Notes under the pieces: model-generated
Told to the model about the DNA's origin: nothing
Database searches by the model: none
What the model saw: the letters and a program-made list of their open reading frames with translations, nothing else
Shown: piece by piece, positions 6,821 to 8,395 of the stretch
Numbering within the stretch: the first letter of the stretch is position 1
How the letters are laid out: every line of letters starts with the position of its first letter
Assembly (NCBI GenBank): GCA_028290225.1
Contig: JAQGKH010000304.1
Coordinates: 1 to 8,395, forward strand
Direction of reading: 5' to 3'
Length of the DNA: 8,395 nucleotides
From: Devosia sp.
Lineage (GTDB): Bacteria > Pseudomonadota > Alphaproteobacteria > Rhizobiales > Devosiaceae
Made by a program: the position numbers and the translations under genes

Positions 6821-8329
6821 GTGGCCAGCGACTTCTCCCAGCACTTTGCGGATCGCTATGACGGGGGCGAGTCCCAGATAGTCTGGCGCCGCATCGTTGC
6901 CGACCTGGAAACGCCCATCGGCACCTATCTCAAGCTGGCACAGGACCGTCGCAACACCTTCCTGCTGGAATCGGTCCAGGATGGCACCACCCGTGGCCGT
7001 TATTCGATCATCGGCCTGCTGCCCGATGTAATGCTCAAGGTTGAAAAGGGCACTGCCTCGATCAATCGCCAGGCCCATCTCGACGCCGATAGCTTCGAGG
7101 CGCTGCCCGACAAGCCGCTCGACGCCTTGCGTCACCTAGTTGCCGATTCCCATATCGCGGTTCCAGAAGGCCTGCCGCCCCAGTCCGCCGGCATCTATGG
7201 CTTTCTAGGCTATGAGATGGTCCGCTACATGGAAGTGCTGCCCGACAGCAATCCGGACGACCTGCAACTGCCCGAAGCCATGCTGATGCGCCCGTCTCTT
7301 CTGGCGGTGTTTGACACCGTCAAGGACGAGCTATACCTCACCGCTCCAGTGTACGTGCGCGAGGGTGTCTCGGCCCGTCAGGCCCATGAGGCCGCTGTCG
7401 GCCGCATCGAGGATGCCATTGCACGGCTTGGCAAGGCACTGCCCACCACCCCCGCCCTGCCCGACCTGCAGCACATTGCGGTGGAGAGCAACACGACGCG
7501 CGACGAATACGCCGCCATGGTCAGCAGGGCACAGGACTATATTGCTGCGGGCGATATCTTTCAGGTGGTACTGAGCCAGCGTTTCGAGGCAGAATTCACG
7601 CTGCCACCCACGGCTCTCTATCGGGCACTGCGCCGCACCAATCCCAGCCCGTACATGTATTTCCTCGATTTCGGCAGCTTTGCCGTGGCCGGCTCGAGCC
7701 CGGAAATCCTGGTGCGTGTTCGCGACGGCGAGGTAACGATCCGCCCCATTGCCGGCACGCGCAAGCGCGGCGCGACGCCGACCCGTGATCAGGAACTGGC
7801 GGCCGAGCTGCTGGCCGATCCCAAGGAGCGCTCCGAGCACTTGATGCTGCTCGATCTGGGACGCAACGATGTGGGCCGTGTCGCCCGGACCGGTACGGTC
7901 CGGGTTACCGACAAGTTCTTCCTCGAATACTACAGCCACGTCATGCACATCGTCTCCAACGTCGTGGGCGTGCTCGATCCGCAATACGACTTTGTCGACG
8001 CGCTGGCCGCCGGCTTTCCAGCCGGCACCGTTTCGGGCGCTCCCAAGGTGCGCGCCATGGAAATCATCGACGAACTCGAGAAATCGCGCCGCGGCATTTA
8101 TGGCGGCTGCGTTGGTTATTTCGGCGCTGATGGCACCATGGACACCTGCATCGTCCTGCGCACCGCCATCCACAAGGATGGCAGGCTATACGTGCAGTCG
8201 GGCGCCGGCATCGTCGCCGACAGCCAGCCCGCCCTCGAACAGCTCGAATGCGAAAACAAGGCGCGCGCCCTTTTCAGTGCCGCCGAGGAAGCGCTACGCT
8301 ATGCCGGCGAAGCAAGGATCGGACAATGA
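6821..8329 (+). CDS. trpE: Anthranilate synthase component I
   Basis: A complete 502-residue chorismate-using enzyme. With the TrpG amidotransferase it makes anthranilate from chorismate and glutamine, the first step of tryptophan synthesis. The N-terminal region carries LLES (48-51), the tryptophan feedback-binding motif. The C-terminal chorismate-binding domain has SPEIL (293-297), PIAGT (309-313), DLGRND (345-350), HVMH (373-376), SGAPK (405-409) and GAGIVADS (461-468). Ala311 in PIAGT favours TrpE over aminodeoxychorismate synthase PabB, which usually has Lys there. The start is GTG at 6821 with GGGA 9 nt upstream; no other start fits between it and the ppiD stop. The protein ends right after the chorismate domain, so no TrpG is fused to it. 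The 23-nt gap to ppiD has no room for a leader peptide. Confidence 0.96.
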   Translation: MASDFSQHFADRYDGGESQIVWRRIVADLETPIGTYLKLAQDRRNTFLLESVQDGTTRGRYSIIGLLPDVMLKVEKGTASINRQAHLDADSFEALPDKPLDALRHLVADSHIAVPEGLPPQSAGIYGFLGYEMVRYMEVLPDSNPDDLQLPEAMLMRPSLLAVFDTVKDELYLTAPVYVREGVSARQAHEAAVGRIEDAIARLGKALPTTPALPDLQHIAVESNTTRDEYAAMVSRAQDYIAAGDIFQVVLSQRFEAEFTLPPTALYRALRRTNPSPYMYFLDFGSFAVAGSSPEILVRVRDGEVTIRPIAGTRKRGATPTRDQELAAELLADPKERSEHLMLLDLGRNDVGRVARTGTVRVTDKFFLEYYSHVMHIVSNVVGVLDPQYDFVDALAAGFPAGTVSGAPKVRAMEIIDELEKSRRGIYGGCVGYFGADGTMDTCIVLRTAIHKDGRLYVQSGAGIVADSQPALEQLECENKARALFSAAEEALRYAGEARIGQ

Positions 8330-8354
8330 GCCGGGCTATGGGAGATAGGTTTCG

Positions 8355-8395
8355 ATGGCGGGACTGGTTCTGAGTTCCGAACCTGTTTCCCTGGC
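8355..8395 (+). CDS. Start of an unidentified gene after trpE (cut by window edge)
   Basis: An ATG at 8355 opens a frame that stays open for the last 13 codons (MAGLVLSSEPVSL). A GGAGATAGG stretch lies just upstream, with TAGG about 7 nt from the ATG. It follows trpE by 25 bp and is probably in the same transcript. It is not trpG, whose usual start is different. Too little is visible to name it. Confidence 0.45.
   Translation, partial: MAGLVLSSEPVSL

Noticed and set aside
7331..8173. Minus-strand 280-codon frame inside trpE
   Set aside because: Antisense to the catalytic domain of TrpE, with no recognisable product.
8326..8373. ATGA-overlap start coupled to the trpE stop
   Set aside because: The frame closes after 15 codons. 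The ATG at 8355 in another frame stays open and has a better upstream site.

Overview
The window is GC-rich chromosomal DNA from an alphaproteobacterium, most likely a Hyphomicrobiales member of the Devosia type. I base this on protein style (alphaproteobacterial CTP synthase, TIM and SecG signatures), the gene order tpiA-secG-pyrG, a DUF4169 small protein, and ppiD lying directly before trp genes. The stand-alone TrpE, rather than the TrpE-TrpG fusion typical of Rhizobium and Brucella, argues against those families. The genus is inference.

Layout. 1-318 (minus) is the 5' part of a Gfo/Idh/MocA-type oxidoreductase that runs off the left edge. 319-519 is a divergent intergenic region with an imperfect inverted repeat. 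520-1524 (plus) is an exported serine hydrolase of the beta-lactamase/penicillin-binding-protein-like family. Its stop codon overlaps that of a convergent 58-residue DUF4169 gene (1521-1697, minus) with a TTG start. Next come three minus-strand housekeeping genes, transcribed in the order tpiA (4045-4800), secG (3445-3942) and pyrG (1709-3337), with the DUF4169 gene as the last member. A strong intrinsic terminator lies between secG and pyrG. A 122-bp divergent region (4801-4922), carrying three copies of a GGCTTT(G/A)CC-like motif, separates tpiA from the plus-strand ppiD (4923-6797). ppiD is followed after 23 nt by trpE (6821-8329). A further plus-strand gene appears to start at 8355 and leaves the window.

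Function. The core genes are housekeeping: glycolysis (TpiA), protein export (SecG), CTP synthesis (PyrG), folding of exported proteins (PpiD) and the first step of tryptophan synthesis (TrpE). The left 1.5 kb (oxidoreductase and exported hydrolase) looks like the more variable part. It sits where kdsA and eno often follow pyrG in related bacteria.

I see no tRNA, rRNA, CRISPR array, insertion sequence, phage gene or toxin-antitoxin pair. I found no convincing evidence of a previously undescribed system. The findings below are modest: short genes, overlaps, hairpins, repeats and synteny points.
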